DNA of 64,000 nucleotides, from positions 101,093 through 165,092 of the forward strand of contig NZ_LZGW01000007.1 of NCBI RefSeq assembly GCF_001690275.1, in the 5' to 3' direction. The DNA comes from Gilliamella sp. WF3-4. GTDB lineage: Bacteria > Pseudomonadota > Gammaproteobacteria > Enterobacterales > Orbaceae. Below, piece by piece: positions 40,535 through 50,261 of the stretch (the first letter of the stretch is position 1; every line of letters begins with the position of its first letter). The notes beneath the pieces were generated by a model. The model was not told the DNA's origin. It saw nothing but the letters and a program-made list of their open reading frames with translations, and made no database searches. A program made the position numbers and the translations under genes.

Positions 40535-42181
40535 TTGGACAACAGACAACAGACAACAGACAACAGACAACAGACAACAGACAACAGACAACAGACAACA
40601 GACAACAGACAACAGACAACAGACAACAGACAACAGACATGGCGAGCCTATGCCTTAAATTTATCCAATAATCGCATTAGCTGGTTTTTTACACTTACCT
40701 CGTTTATATCATCAAAATTATCCACCGAATTATTTAAAAAAATCCCGTTGGCATTAGCGCCAGTATTGTTATTGCCGTATTCGCAAGGTTCGCAAGCATT
40801 AACGGCACATACTAACCAAGTGATTCAAGGTAGTGCCCCGTATTTAACGTTTGATGGAGGCCAAACTAAAGCGACAACCACTGACGCGTTATTGTTTATT
40901 ACCTTGCCAGATGGTACAACGGTTACGCCATCAACCAATACATCAAGTGCAACAAATCCAATAAGGCTAATAAATGGAAATACCTTTAGTGATATAGGGA
41001 TGTTGCTACCACCGTCAACCAACTCAATAGGATTAGATGCACTTATTCGAGCGCCGTATAATTATTGGGGAGATGATGATGGAGATGGTCAGGGTACTAA
41101 TGGGGTGACTGCAATGGGAAGTTTATCGGTGAGTTTTACTGATAAGAATGGCATTACAGTAAGCCGTAGTGATACATTAGATATATGTAGTGCACCTTAT
41201 AAGGTAACATTAAGTAGTACAGATGGTAATTTAACTACCCAGTATGGTATACCGAATAGCAGAACTTTTGGGGGTAGTACGGTGACGTATTATATCAATC
41301 CAAATTCACAGCCTAAAGTTTGTTACGCAAGGCCGAATCTTTACTTTGGTGACTATGAAGTGGCAGGACCTGCTAGCATATGGAATTCTGATAAGGGTTT
41401 TCTTACTCAGTCAATAAATCTATCATCTTATAGTCTTAATTTTCCGACAACAGGTGCTGATGGATTGTATTTTGATTTAGATATAGGTGGGGTGGATGCA
41501 AGTCAATTGACCTGGTCACCTGTTACTCGTGGTGGAATAACGGCTACTGTGAGTTGGATACAGCCACGTTCGGGCTCATTTACAAGCGCATGGGGAGTAA
41601 TAGAATACGATTCATGGATTGATGATAAATCTCAGTATGTAACGCGGGTGACATTAAATGGTCCTAGAGCGAGTGATGCGCAAATACAGTCAGATAATCC
41701 TAGTCCACTTCGTAGACCTATTTTACCGCAGACCTTTGAATTAGAGGGTAGGGATAAAAGTGGTAATGTGGTGATTAAGTACGGTTTTGTATTGCAGAAG
41801 TGGTTTATCAATCGAGGTAATAAAAATAGGAGCTATTCTAAACAATCATCGTGGTGTAGTAGTTTGGGGTATCGTTTGTCACGAGTCAGAGATTTAACCA
41901 ATGCGAAATGTGGTAAGGATAAATGGTTTCCATGCTTAGAAGGCATAGAGGGTGCCACGCCGTCATCAAGTGGTAATTATTTCCAGCGTCAAATAGGAGC
42001 AGGCTTTTTACCCGAGTGGGGCTACTTAAGTTATTACCCTGATGAAGTTTTCCAGACTAACTACTTTTGTGTAGATTCTGACTATGGCAGCAAGGTTGCC
42101 GTCGAAGGTGAGTACTATGAAGTATACTACGACAGGGGCGACGACAGTGACAGTTTCAGTGTTATTTGCACTGCACCTTAG
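40535..42181 (+). CDS. phase-variable surface adhesin, intimin/C-type-lectin-like C-terminus
   Basis: In the open frame the protein has the DNRQQTT repeats, then WRAYALNLSNNRISW, a late signal-like hydrophobic stretch (IPLALAPVLLLPYSQGSQA), Ig-like/beta-rich repeats (residues 90-380, FITLPDGTTVTPS) and a C-terminal domain with paired cysteines (WCSSLGYRLSRVRDLTNAKC, GATPSSSGNYFQRQIGAGFL, VICTAP) found in intimin/invasin-like adhesins. The good start (GGTGGG before ATG 40522) is in a different frame and meets TAA at 40669. Only a TTG (40535) opens this frame. The gene therefore appears switched off in this sequence. Loss of one heptamer or gain of two would join ATG to the body. Confidence 0.8.
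   Translation: MDNRQQTTDNRQQTTDNRQQTTDNRQQTTDNRQQTWRAYALNLSNNRISWFFTLTSFISSKLSTELFKKIPLALAPVLLLPYSQGSQALTAHTNQVIQGSAPYLTFDGGQTKATTTDALLFITLPDGTTVTPSTNTSSATNPIRLINGNTFSDIGMLLPPSTNSIGLDALIRAPYNYWGDDDGDGQGTNGVTAMGSLSVSFTDKNGITVSRSDTLDICSAPYKVTLSSTDGNLTTQYGIPNSRTFGGSTVTYYINPNSQPKVCYARPNLYFGDYEVAGPASIWNSDKGFLTQSINLSSYSLNFPTTGADGLYFDLDIGGVDASQLTWSPVTRGGITATVSWIQPRSGSFTSAWGVIEYDSWIDDKSQYVTRVTLNGPRASDAQIQSDNPSPLRRPILPQTFELEGRDKSGNVVIKYGFVLQKWFINRGNKNRSYSKQSSWCSSLGYRLSRVRDLTNAKCGKDKWFPCLEGIEGATPSSSGNYFQRQIGAGFLPEWGYLSYYPDEVFQTNYFCVDSDYGSKVAVEGEYYEVYYDRGDDSDSFSVICTAP
40538..40639 (+). repeat. fourteen tandem GACAACA heptamers
   Basis: Fourteen perfect copies of GACAACA (40538-40635) plus a partial GACA. 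They lie inside the 5' coding part of the adhesin gene. Because 7 is not a multiple of 3, each gain or loss of a unit changes the reading frame, as in contingency loci. Three units encode DNRQQTT in one frame. Confidence 0.97.
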
Positions 42182-42421
42182 CTTTAGTTCTGAATCATTA
42201 AGGCGCAGTGATACTTATATGACTGTAGTTGGTTAAGTTATCAAAGAACATCCCCGCGTCAGTTTGGGAGGGCAGGCAGAGCTGCGAGCTTTGCGCTTTA
42301 ATGACGGAAAATCAAAAAGCACTTCCCCCGACTGACGATGCCTAAGCTGTGAAGAGTTACTCAACATAAACAATTAGACATTATCATAATAAAAATTGAG
42401 TAAAATTAGTACCAAAAAAAA

Positions 42422-42446
42422 CAGCTATTTTTTAGCTGGTTTTTTT
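42422..42446 (+). terminator. intrinsic terminator
   Basis: CAGCTA (42422-42427), loop TTTTT, TAGCTG (42433-42438), then GTTTTTTT. It lies 240 bp after the adhesin stop, before carbonic anhydrase. Confidence 0.8.
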
Positions 42447-42569
42447 GTATAAATGTCAAACGATTTTTTATAAAAATATCAAAAAGTGATGATGTGTGAT
42501 TGTAGTAAGGTAGTTTTTTGTGGCGTATAATTTGGTCTCCAATAAACAACTTTCTAACGTAAAATCAAC

Positions 42570-43307
42570 ATGAAATTTAATGTAATTATTGCAGCCTTAA
42601 TGGCAACCAGTTTATCTTGTGCTGCTGTAGAGCCTGCTCCGCATTGGGATTATGAAGGCGAATTTAAACCCGAAAATTGGGGAAAACTTTCACCTGAATT
42701 TTCAACCTGTGAAAACGGCAAAAATCAATCGCCGATCAATATTGAACATGCACTAAAAACCCATCATGATAAACTTAAACTGGCGTTTAAACCCAGCAAG
42801 CAAGAAATCATCAACAACGGCCATACCATTCAAATCAATGTTAACGAAGGTAATACCTTAGAAATTGATAATGAAATCTTTACGTTACAACAATTCCATT
42901 TTCATGCACCAAGCGAAAATATGATTAAAAGCAAACCCTTTCCGATGGAAGCTCACTTTGTTTATAAAAACGACAATGGCGACTTAACGGTTGTTGGTCT
43001 TATGTTTAATAGGGGAAAATCTAACCCCGAATTAGCTAAAGCTTGGCAACATATTCCGACACAAGTAGGAAACACTGCGACATTAAGTCAGTCGGTTAAT
43101 ATTAAGGCATTATTGCCAAATAGATTAGATTTTTACCGCTTTAGCGGCTCACTAACAACACCGCCTTGTACGGAAGGTGTGAGATGGATTATTTTAGAAC
43201 AAGAAAGTAGCGCATCTGCCAAACAAATTGAAAAATTCCACTCAATCATACATCATGATAACAACCGTCCAATTCAGCCTTTAAATGGTCGTGTGATAGT
43301 TAATTAA
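42570..43307 (+). CDS. cah: alpha-class carbonic anhydrase, periplasmic
   Basis: It interconverts CO2 and bicarbonate. The signal peptide is MKFNVIIAALMATSLSCAAV. The alpha-class motifs are complete: CENGKNQSPINI, zinc histidines in QFHFHAPSEN and EAHFVYKN, and FYRFSGSLTTPPCTEGVRW. Two Cys (CENGK and PPCTEG) form the usual disulfide. The length is 245 residues. It may supply bicarbonate or buffer pH in a gut-like niche, which is inference. Confidence 0.95.
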   Translation: MKFNVIIAALMATSLSCAAVEPAPHWDYEGEFKPENWGKLSPEFSTCENGKNQSPINIEHALKTHHDKLKLAFKPSKQEIINNGHTIQINVNEGNTLEIDNEIFTLQQFHFHAPSENMIKSKPFPMEAHFVYKNDNGDLTVVGLMFNRGKSNPELAKAWQHIPTQVGNTATLSQSVNIKALLPNRLDFYRFSGSLTTPPCTEGVRWIILEQESSASAKQIEKFHSIIHHDNNRPIQPLNGRVIVN

Positions 43308-43313
43308 TACTTT

Positions 43314-43345
43314 TTGGCTCTATCGGTGAAAGCGAATAGAGCCAA
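43314..43345. terminator. terminator after carbonic anhydrase
   Basis: TTGGCTCTAT (43314-43323) and ATAGAGCCAA (43336-43345) form a perfect 10-bp stem with a 12-nt loop. The downstream tail is weakly T-rich. Confidence 0.6.
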
Positions 43346-43654
43346 TAATTAGTGCACTTATCATTTATAACACACTAAAATATATAATGTATTTTTTAAT
43401 GATTTTTCGTAATTAAACATGATACGCATACCGTATAAAAATTTTGCGCTATCATCAAATAATATGAATATCCATGCCAAGGACGTTGTTTATATCAGAA
43501 AAAACAATGCGCAATGTTATTCGATTAAGTTAACAATTCCACCTGTATTTAATATAGTTGAAGCAGAGAAATAAACTTAGCTATTAATAAATAAGCCGAT
43601 ATAATAAAATGACTTAATAGGATTAAGCTCTTTTTTATTGTTATTTACCTATAG

Positions 43655-43840
43655 CGGTGGTGGAAGCGACATTTAAAACGATTAAACGGAGTTTATAAAG
43701 GTCAATTCCTCATCTCGACTATGGAGTTATAACATTCTTTTTCTGCATATGCATATTGGTATAATAATAACAGAGTTATATTCGTCGTTAGGCTACTTGC
43801 CTACAGTTGAGTTTAAAAAACAGACAGCTCTTAATTTTTT
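43655..43840 (+). pseudogene. IS3-family OrfB C-terminal remnant
   Basis: Fragments in two frames: VVEATFKTIKRSLYKGQFLI-like text from 43657 and ELYSSLGYLPTVEFKKQ near 43772-43822. The latter is the YHSSLGYLSPVEFE end of IS3 transposases, and the former is the NxxxExFF/K region around the catalytic Glu. It is shifted and interrupted by stops. It is not a duplicate of the part retained at 902-1427, which lacks this end. The 300 bp before it (43346-43654) shows nothing else. Confidence 0.65.
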
Positions 43841-43900
43841 GATTGAATATATGTTGCCATTTCAGAATTTAAAAGAGCTTAATATAACAAGGAGAATAAA

Positions 43901-44599
43901 ATGTTTAGTGCATTACATCCATATGATAATAAGCTAATTTCTTATACGGAATACCTAAAATTTGCATTAGATCATAATTTTCAAAAACCTAATGATGCGC
44001 CAGGTGCTCGCTGTCCTGTTTGTGAAAGGCGTCTGAAAGTCAGAGCAGGAAAACAAAAGGATGATGGGCATTTTTATCACAATGATGAATATTATTGCCC
44101 AACAAAAGAAGCAAATAAAAGATCCTACGGTAACTTGCCAATAACAAAACAAAACGCAGAAATACGACAAAAAAACCTTAATTTTGCTAAAGAAAATATA
44201 GGTAAAATTTGGGAAAGGTTGAAAGAAATTATTCCATTCTTTGACTTTTCAGAGTTTTTGTCAATTCTTAATGAAGCAAAAAAACTCAATATTTACGAAT
44301 ATACAAATCTTAATCCTCAACTCTTACCCTATGTTTATGTAACCCTAATAAACTATTTGCCAAGTAAAAGTTATAATAAACAACGAAAATTAAAGTTTTG
44401 CTTTTTCTATGAAGCGAGAATTAATACTTATGAGGATTTATGGATTAATCAAGGTGCATTTTCTCGCTTAGTTAGGATATCATATAAAAATGGTAGTACA
44501 CAAAAAGTAACTATAATTGAAACAAATACTGATTACCTATCAAAAGAGCAAGTTATTTTAAGTGAAAAACAGCTAGAATTTTTGAAAAAAAAAGTATAA
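43901..44599 (+). CDS. hypothetical protein with CxxC cluster, 232 aa
   Basis: Not recognised. The N-terminal region holds a likely zinc site (RCPVCERRLKVRAGK, then DGHFYHNDEYYCP), as in nucleic-acid-binding or CoiA-like proteins. The rest is helical and basic (LNFAKENIGKIWERLKEI), with a C-terminal beta section (TIIETNTDYLSKEQ). A strong AAGGAG precedes ATG. It is flanked by IS3 and integrase fragments, so it is probably acquired cargo. Confidence 0.65.
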   Translation: MFSALHPYDNKLISYTEYLKFALDHNFQKPNDAPGARCPVCERRLKVRAGKQKDDGHFYHNDEYYCPTKEANKRSYGNLPITKQNAEIRQKNLNFAKENIGKIWERLKEIIPFFDFSEFLSILNEAKKLNIYEYTNLNPQLLPYVYVTLINYLPSKSYNKQRKLKFCFFYEARINTYEDLWINQGAFSRLVRISYKNGSTQKVTIIETNTDYLSKEQVILSEKQLEFLKKKV

Positions 44600-44608
44600 C
44601 TATGAATA

Positions 44609-44633
44609 AATAGCCCTATATAGGGGCTTTATT
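44609..44633 (+). terminator. terminator-like hairpin
   Basis: AGCCC (44612-44616) pairs with GGGCT (44624-44628), followed by TTATT. It is short, directly after the 232-aa gene. Confidence 0.5.
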
Positions 44634-44664
44634 AACGCTCATATCTAATTTTTATAAACCCGTT

Positions 44665-45049
44665 TTTTCCACGCCAAATCATTAATTCTTTGAATTGCGC
44701 TATATAAGTTGAGCGTTATAGGCTAGTCTTACTTTGTTTTTATTGTTATGCGCTAATACTACTTCAATCATACGGGTTTAAGTTTGGCTTCGTTCATTGA
44801 TGGTAATAGCGATAGAGCGTAAGCCATGTGCTACTAGCTGACCTCTGTAGCCTATACGCTTGCGGCGTTAGTTTTTTGGGGATTAAGTGGTTCATCATGT
44901 TTAATACGGTTAGGAGACACATATTCACTATTACTCCCTAGTAGTTTTTGTGCTAATAACCTTAAAGTTTCATTGGATAAGCGTACATTGTGGGCTTTTG
45001 GGGCTTTCATTTGTTCAGTAGAGATATGCTTTTTCTCAATAAATATCAA
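44665..45049 (-). pseudogene. tyrosine recombinase (integrase), C-terminal remnant
   Basis: The minus strand reads HNVRLSNETLRLLAQKL and SEYVSPNRIKHDEPLNPQ in one frame. After a shift near 44860 it reads RIGYRGQLVAHGLRSIAITI, with stops, then AHNNKNKVRLAYNAQL. These are the catalytic-domain blocks of P4-type integrases, including the HGLR motif. The N-terminal domain is missing and the frame is broken at least twice. The rightmost edge at about 45049 touches the start of the next gene. Confidence 0.75.
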
Positions 45050-45050
45050 A

Positions 45051-45359
45051 ATGTTTAAGTATCAAGTTAATAATGATTATGTTAATTGGTTGAATTTTGT
45101 AAAAGAAAATGTATTTAAGGCTGGTGTGCCATTAAGGGCAGAACTTCTTAATTTAGTTTATGATTCAAACGATGAATTGGGCTGTAAAGCAGAAAAGGAA
45201 AGCTTAGGTTATAATTCATCGCAATTACATCCAGATATTTATATGGATGAGTTATTAGTTGGAATGCGAACTATTAATCAAGTTTTAGCGCATATTATGA
45301 AAAAACTTGATATTTATGATGAATTTAAATTAGATACATCTGAATTGTATGTTAAGTAA
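45051..45359 (+). CDS. hypothetical protein, 102 aa, 5' end uncertain
   Basis: Not recognised. ATG 45051 gives MFKYQVNNDYVNWLNFVKEN, followed by RAELLNLVYDSNDELGCKAE and IMKKLDIYDEFKLDTSELYV. It is soluble and mostly helical. There is no ribosome site, and the bases immediately before ATG belong to the integrase remnant, so the original start and promoter may have been lost at a recombination junction. It may be silent. Confidence 0.45.
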   Translation: MFKYQVNNDYVNWLNFVKENVFKAGVPLRAELLNLVYDSNDELGCKAEKESLGYNSSQLHPDIYMDELLVGMRTINQVLAHIMKKLDIYDEFKLDTSELYVK

Positions 45360-45377
45360 AAATTTATTTATAAATTT

Positions 45378-46804
45378 CAAATTGATGACAAAGAGCTCGT
45401 TTTTTGGCGAGTTCTTTGATCTAATAGAGAGGAGTCCATTATAAGAGGAATTCTTCTATGCTAAAAAACCAATTCCAGCGACACCAGAAAAAAATAGAGC
45501 AAATCTCGCTAGATGCGCTTGTCCCTCAAAATCATCTTGTTCGTAAAATAGCTAAAGTCATTGATTTTGAATTTATTCGAGAAGCGGTAGCACCACTTTA
45601 TTGCCTTAATAACGGTCGTCCGGCAGAAGATCCGGTCAGACTGTTTAAAATCATGCTATTGGGGTATCTTTTCGGTATCCCCAGTGAACGTCGTCTAGTT
45701 CAGGAAATTCTGGTCAATTTAGCTTATCGCTGGTTTCTGGAATGGGATTAACCGAAAAAGTGATTGACGCCTCAACACTCAGCCAAAATCGTCGCCGTCG
45801 GTTTAATGACAGTGAAATCTATCAATAGATTTTTGATAATATTGTTGAGCCCAGTCAATATATTGATGCGCTTAATCAAGCCATCAACGCAGAAAGAGAA
45901 TTAAACGGAAAAAAGCCTTAAAGCCATCGACGGTAGAGAAATACAAGGATGTTAAAGTCAGTACAACAGATTCGGATAGTGGCTTTATGCATCGGGAAGA
46001 CAAGCCTAAAGGATTCTTCTACTTAGATCACCGAACGGTTGATGGCAAACATAATTTAATTACCGATACCTATGTCACAGCCGGAAATATCCATGATCCC
46101 CAGCCTTATATGGCTCGATTAAAACGCCAGCTAGAGCGGTTTGGCTTTAATCCGGTTGGTGTCGGTCTTGATGCGGGTTATTTTACGGCTCCCATTTGCC
46201 ATTTACTGCTGGCAGAGCAGATATATTCGGTGTTGGGTTATCGTCGCCCCACCCATGGTGCGAATCCCATCAGAAAAAAGCAGTTTATCTATAACCGTCA
46301 AAACGATACTTATACTTGCCCAAACGGGCAAACATTAATATATAAAACTACCAGCAGGGAAGGTTATCGTCATTATCATTCTGATGCAACAACCTGCAAA
46401 ATCTGTCCGTTATTGTCACAGTGTACACAGAGTAAAAATACACAGAAAGTCATCACACGGCATATCTGGGAAGCAGATAAAGAAAAAGCCAACGAGATTC
46501 ATTTAAGTCAGTGGGGTAAAAAAGTCTATGCTCGGCGAAAAGAAACGATAGAGCGCAGCTTTGCTGATGCTAAACAACATCACGGACATCGCTATGCTCG
46601 ATTTAGAGGAAGAGCGCAGGTTCAAATGCAGTGTTTATTGGCTACAACGGCTCAAAATATCAAGAAAATAGCGATAAAGTTATTTTTGTTACGTTTTTTT
46701 AGGCTATTTTTTAATTTATTTAATAAAATCCAAATTAAAAATCCTATTTATGGTTTAAATAAAAAAATAAACCCCGAATTATATCGAGGTTTGTCATCAA
46801 TCTG
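45378..46804 (+). mobile_element. IS1182-family insertion sequence, inactivated
   Basis: The left end CAAATTGATGACAAAGAGC and the reverse complement of the right end, CAGATTGATGACAAACCTCG, form terminal inverted repeats (sharing ATTGATGACAAA). That gives an element of about 1427 bp with one transposase gene. A hairpin inside the left end (CTCG/CGAG near 45393-45412) is usual for blocking read-through. No clean target duplication was found. Confidence 0.8.
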
Positions 46805-46805
46805 A
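45458..46805 (+). pseudogene. IS1182-family transposase, frameshifted
   Basis: The N-terminal part (45458-45751) has LDALVPQNHLVRKIAKVID, GRPAEDPVRLFKIMLLGYLF and YRWFLEWD, then a stop caused by a one-base shift. The +1 frame continues LTEKVIDASTLSQNRRRRFN to a TAG at 45826-45828. After another shift the C-terminal part (45987 on) carries FFYLDHRTVDGKHNLITDTY, GLDAGYFTAP, YHSDATTCKICPLLSQCTQS and RKETIERSFADAKQHHGHRY, the DDE and zinc-like motifs. There are at least three lesions, so it is inactive in this copy. Confidence 0.85.
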
Positions 46806-46830
46806 ATAGCCACATTTAGTGGCTATTTTT
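46805..46830. terminator. bidirectional terminator beside ybiT
   Basis: AATAGCCAC (46805-46813), loop ATTTA, GTGGCTATT (46819-46827), then TTT. It lies between the IS right end and the ybiT stop. The A-rich left flank allows use by ybiT. Confidence 0.75.
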
Positions 46831-46838
46831 ATTAATGG

Positions 46839-48434
46839 CTATGATTCAATTCCTTGACTACGCAGATAATCTTCATAATTACCCGTATAATCGTTCACTT
46901 TTTCAGGTGTAATTTCAACAATTCGAGTCGCTAAGGAACTTACAAACTCACGGTCGTGTGAAACAAAAAATAGTGTGCCCTGATAAAGCTCTAATGCCAT
47001 GTTGAGTGATTCAATTGATTCCATATCAAGATGGTTTGTTGGCTCATCCATGACAATAATATTCGGGCGTTGCATCATCAATTTACCAAATAACATGCGT
47101 CCCTTTTCACCACCAGATAGGACTTTAACTTGTTTTTTAATATCATCTTGCGAAAATAATAAACGCCCTAAAATACTACGTACCGCTTGCTCATCGTCGG
47201 TGGGTTGCTTCCATTGACTCATCCAGTCAAATACGGTTAAGTCTTCATCAAATTCATATTCATGATCTTGCGCGTAATAACCAATATTGGCATTTTCTGA
47301 CCATTTGATCTCGCCTTGTTCTGGTGTCAGTTCGCCCATTAAGGTTTTTAGTAGGGTGGTTTTACCGATACCGTTAGTCCCTAAAATCGCGACTTTCTCG
47401 CCTACTTCAACCATTAATTTAAGATTTTTAAATAGTGGGCCGTTGTCAAAACCTTTCGTCAGATTTTCAACAACAAGGGCATTGCGAAACAGCTTTTTAT
47501 CCTGTTCAAAGCGAATAAATGGGTTTTGACGACTGGAAGCTTTGACTTCTTCAAGTTTGATTTTTTCAATTTGTCTGGCGCGTGATGTCGCTTGCTTGGA
47601 TTTAGAAGCATTGGCACTAAAACGACTTACAAACGATTGCAATTCACTTATTTGTGCTTTCTTTTTGGCATTGTCAGCTAATAAGCGCTCTCTGGCTTGA
47701 GTTGACGCGGTCATATAATCGTCGTAATTACCAGGATAGACACGCAATTCACCATAGTCCAAATCGGCCATATGGGTACAAACCATATTTAAAAAATGGC
47801 GGTCATGCGAAATAATAATCATCGTACTTTCGCGTTGATTTAGCGTCTCCTCAAGCCAACGGATCGTATCAATATCTAAGTTATTGGTTGGTTCATCAAG
47901 TAATAAGATATCCGGATTTGAAAATAGGGCTTGCGCTAACAATACCCGTAACTTCCAACCCGGCGCAATTTCGCTCATTAGCCCGTAATGTTGCTCAATG
48001 GGGATACCAACACCTAATAATAATTCGCCAGCACGAGACTCAGCGCTATAACCATCCATTTCAGCATATTGAATTTCTAAATCAGCCACTTTAAACCCGT
48101 CTTCTTCGCTCATTTCTGGGAGCGAGTAAATACGATCGCGCTCTTGTTTGATTTGCCATAATTCGGTATGCCCCATAATGACGGTATCAAGTACGGTAAA
48201 ATCTTCAAAAGCAAACTGATCTTGGCGTAATTTACCTAATCTTTCATGTGGATCGAGCGATACATTACCCGATGTCGGCACTAGATCACCACCAATAATT
48301 TTCATAAAGGTCGATTTACCACAGCCATTAGCACCGATAAGCCCATAGCGATTACCGTTACCAAATTTAACCGAAATGTTTTCAAATAATGGCTTACTGC
48401 CAAATTGCATTGTGATGTTATTTGTACTTAACAC
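46839..48434 (-). CDS. ybiT: ABC-F family ATPase YbiT
   Basis: A ribosome-associated ABC-F translation factor with two ATPase domains and no membrane part. Walker A motifs are GANGCGKST and GTNGIGKTT. Walker B/EQ regions are [11 protein letters not shown] and [11 protein letters not shown]. The signature in domain 2 is LSGGEKGRM. An inter-domain linker helix pair lies near residues 245-300 ([20 protein letters not shown]). The length of 531 residues and the opening [20 protein letters not shown] match YbiT rather than EttA, Uup or YheS. Confidence 0.93.
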   Translation of the reverse strand: MLSTNNITMQFGSKPLFENISVKFGNGNRYGLIGANGCGKSTFMKIIGGDLVPTSGNVSLDPHERLGKLRQDQFAFEDFTVLDTVIMGHTELWQIKQERDRIYSLPEMSEEDGFKVADLEIQYAEMDGYSAESRAGELLLGVGIPIEQHYGLMSEIAPGWKLRVLLAQALFSNPDILLLDEPTNNLDIDTIRWLEETLNQRESTMIIISHDRHFLNMVCTHMADLDYGELRVYPGNYDDYMTASTQARERLLADNAKKKAQISELQSFVSRFSANASKSKQATSRARQIEKIKLEEVKASSRQNPFIRFEQDKKLFRNALVVENLTKGFDNGPLFKNLKLMVEVGEKVAILGTNGIGKTTLLKTLMGELTPEQGEIKWSENANIGYYAQDHEYEFDEDLTVFDWMSQWKQPTDDEQAVRSILGRLLFSQDDIKKQVKVLSGGEKGRMLFGKLMMQRPNIIVMDEPTNHLDMESIESLNMALELYQGTLFFVSHDREFVSSLATRIVEITPEKVNDYTGNYEDYLRSQGIES

Positions 48435-48974
48435 TAAAATTTACTCTCTTTAAAATGCGTTTTGCTCAAAAGCAATAATTAGCCTTTAAGTGAAACCTAT
48501 AAAATGTGATTTAGCGCACATTATGCCATAAAATAGCTTTTTTGAGGATCTTTGATTTATCGGCTATCTTTTTTATGGTAATTTATTTAAGTTATTATCA
48601 ATTGATTTAGCGTGATTTTATAAGAATTATAAAGAACGTTTAGGGAATAAAACTACGTTTCAATAAAAATGGAAATTCAATTACCAAATATAGGCGTGCA
48701 CCAGGAAATGGTAAGTTTACTTATCCTCATTTCACAAAGCTTTTCACTGATAGCCTCATACTCGTCTAACTAACATAACTTATTAATATAACTTATTAAT
48801 ATTAAAAAAGTATCATGAAATCATGATGTAATTTTATCCACCAACGGCTTTTACACCACTCCAATAATCTGTTATTATCGAAAAATAAACGCATATAATT
48901 TGTAAATATTTAGCAAACACCTTCAGTCAGTGCAATTTGGATTCCATTATCGCAATTAACATAACGAGATTAGT
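48435..48974. other. gene-free interval
   Basis: About 540 bp upstream of ybiT. A short open frame near 48669 (MEIQLPNIGVHQEMVSLL) has no ribosome site and is not credible as a gene. No RNA gene seen. Confidence 0.45.
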
Positions 48975-49533
48975 ATGACTAAATACATTGAATCAAACGA
49001 TATTCAGTTTAGAATCAGACTTTATTTATCAAAGACAACAATACTCACATTTACTAATTTTTATCAATGTTTGGAAAATGCCTTAAAGGCTTATCAAGAC
49101 AGTTTTGATTCAAACATGCGTTGGTACCTATCTAAAAACAGTATGAAAGCGAAACCTGAAGAGTTAGTCTACCAGCCTGAGGGTTTTACTGATTTTGGGA
49201 TGAAAAAACTTGCATTAGCCTACAAAAAAATTGAAAAAAAAATGATATGCAGGTTTTTTTATTGATGGTGAACCGACAAGTGTCGGGCAGGTTATCACTT
49301 ATAGCGTTGATAAGTCATTTTCTGATAACGCTATTATTAATTCTAATATTAAGTTTTTTTTCACGAAACTTGAAGATTTACAGCTGTTAAAGCAAATTAC
49401 AACCTTTGTGACAAAATTAGCTAACGCCTTTACGGATAGCTATATTGATATTGATGTGCTGGGTATATTTCCTGGACGAATTGGTACTTCGCTAATTGTT
49501 TACATTCCAGCACCACTAAATGCAAAGGATTAG
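48975..49533 (+). pseudogene. frameshifted hypothetical gene, about 185 codons
   Basis: ATG 48975 starts MTKYIESNDIQFRIRLYLSK and reads to YKKIEKKMI, where a run of nine A bases (49231-49242 region) shifts the frame. The next frame continues NDMQVFFIDGEPTSVGQVIT, ITTFVTKLANAFTDSYIDID and ends LIVYIPAPLNAKD. Together it looks like a DUF3396-type or immunity-like protein, but I cannot name it with confidence. One base restores it, so it may be a sequencing homopolymer error. Confidence 0.55.
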
Positions 49534-50163
49534 CCCGAGGCGCATAAAATTATTCCTATTAATCAAAATGATAAACAGGTTGGCACTGTCATTGTATCGC
49601 TCGATCATTTTCCATCTTTTAAAAATATTGAGGATGTTAAAACCATCAATCGTCTGGATGTGCGATTACGCGAGGCAGATTTGTTACCAGCGAGAGGTTT
49701 AGGTTCTTCTCTGAACTAGACTACTCAAACCAAACTACTAGAAAAAGAAACTGCAGCAGATAAGACAGTAGCTAAACCGTATGCAAAGACCAAAATCAAT
49801 ATAATGAGTCAAGATGTGAAGGTGGCTTGGTTACAAATTAAAATACAGTCATCAGAAACTGAGATAAAGACATTATGGATAAAAAATGAAGCTGCTATTG
49901 CCAATGTAACCAAATCCAATGGCGAGTTGTCTTTAGCCGAAAACAGGGCTGGTTGGACTAAGCCTTTTTTACAAGTGAGTAATATACCCGGTAGCACACT
50001 GATTGTGGCCACGGCATTATAGGTTGAGATAAATAATGCAAAGTTATTGCTAGACGACAATCAAACAATATTAGACGCTAAAAAAGTTGGACATAAAGTC
50101 AACATACAAACTCAAGCCATTGTTGATACGGTTGAACGAGTATTAGCTGCAAGAGAATGCTAA
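49534..50163 (+). pseudogene. decayed ORFs ending in a riboflavin-synthase tail
   Basis: The reading pieces are AHKIIPINQNDKQVGTVIVS through LREADLLPARGLGSSLN, then (from 49804) MSQDVKVAWLQIKIQSSETE through STLIVATAL, each ended by a stop. 50065-50163 reads TILDAKKVGHKVNI and then QTQAIVDTVERVLAARE, which matches the last 30 residues of ribE in this window (TTLDSKTVGDKVNI, QTQAIVDTVERVLAAK) with a 4-residue gap. The fragment therefore contains the tail of a second riboflavin synthase copy. Confidence 0.55.
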
Positions 50164-50261
50164 TATTAATCGAATTTGTGTCAGATTTAAGCTAATTTGT
50201 GCCGATTATAGCTTGAAAATTCCTTATGATAGCTTTTATTTAATCGTTAAAAGAGGCTAAC

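Noticed and set aside
40538..40639. Possible CRISPR-like or satellite array
   Set aside because: The units are 7 bp with no spacers, so it is a simple-sequence contingency tract, not CRISPR. No cas genes are in the window.
43749..43937. 62-codon ORF with YSSLGYLPTVEF
   Set aside because: Not a gene of its own; it is the tail of a decayed IS3 transposase read into the following gene's leader.
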